From JAQVUB01 sp033809415 (GTDB lineage: Bacteria > Verrucomicrobiota > Lentisphaeria > Oligosphaerales > Oligosphaeraceae), in the NCBI GenBank assembly GCA_033809415.1, contig JAPXLT010000268.1, forward strand, positions 1-6,359: a stretch of 6,359 nt of DNA. Reading direction: 5' to 3'. Each line of letters begins with the position of its first letter. The first letter of the stretch is position 1. Positions 6,258-6,359 of the stretch are shown here, in pieces. The position numbers and the translations under genes are program-made. Under the pieces are notes generated by a model that was not told where the DNA came from, did no database searches, and saw only the letters and a program-made list of their open reading frames with translations.

Positions 6258-6359
6258 AGGGTGCAGGGTGCAGGGTGCAGGGGGCAGGGTGCAGGGTGCA
6301 GGGTGCAGGGTGCAGGGTGCAGGGTGCAGGGTGCAGGGTGCAGGGTGCAGGGGGCAGGG
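6258..6359 (-). repeat. Tandem heptamer array, unit AGGGTGC (GCACCCT on the gene strand), at least 14.6 copies
   Basis: From 6258 to the window end the + strand repeats AGGGTGC without interruption: 14 full units and 4 bases of a fifteenth. Twelve full units are perfect; units 4 (6279-6285) and 14 (6349-6355) carry the same T-to-G change (AGGGGGC), exactly 70 bp apart. The array continues past the edge, so the true copy number is unknown. The + strand has GGG runs separated by 4-nt TGCA linkers, a textbook G-quadruplex pattern, and it is the template strand of the aminotransferase gene. The transcript would carry GCACCCU repeats in its leader. Such near-perfect homogeneity suggests recent expansion and likely length variation between strains. 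Confidence 0.96.

Overview
The window carries four complete protein genes and no RNA genes, insertion sequences or CRISPR array. It looks like a bacterial chromosome fragment of moderate-to-high G+C. My best guess for the source is the PVC superphylum, Lentisphaerota-like. This rests on a large right-handed beta-helix protein, an unassigned class III aminotransferase, a divergent 12-helix MFS carrier and G/C-rich short tandem repeats between genes. It is inference from gene style, not a diagnostic marker.

Layout. Positions 1-354 are non-coding: a 9/18-bp GTGGAC repeat (12-47), a 7-bp GCACCCC-type tandem array (145-200) and the trpS leader. On the + strand, trpS (355-1326) is followed after 44 bp, with no visible terminator, by an MFS transporter (1371-2666); the two probably share a transcript. 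On the - strand, a class III PLP aminotransferase (6246-4921) is followed after 125 bp by a beta-helix protein (4795-2654). The stop regions of the MFS gene and the beta-helix gene overlap tail to tail by 13 bp. Positions 6258-6359 are a second 7-bp array that runs off the window and begins only 11 nt from the aminotransferase start codon.

How the genes relate. TrpRS is housekeeping and charges tRNA-Trp. The other three look accessory. A membrane carrier, a carbohydrate-active-like beta-helix protein without an export signal and a sugar-biosynthesis-style aminotransferase could all belong to carbohydrate metabolism, but they lie on opposite strands and nothing in the sequence proves a common pathway.

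The most unusual feature is the pair of heptamer arrays. They share the core GCACCCY, lie in opposite orientations near the two ends of the window, and each sits upstream of a gene with its C-rich strand as the coding strand. The G-rich complement, with regularly spaced G3 or G4 runs, is therefore on the template strand in both cases. They look like one dispersed intergenic repeat family. I see no convincing new defence or mobile system here.
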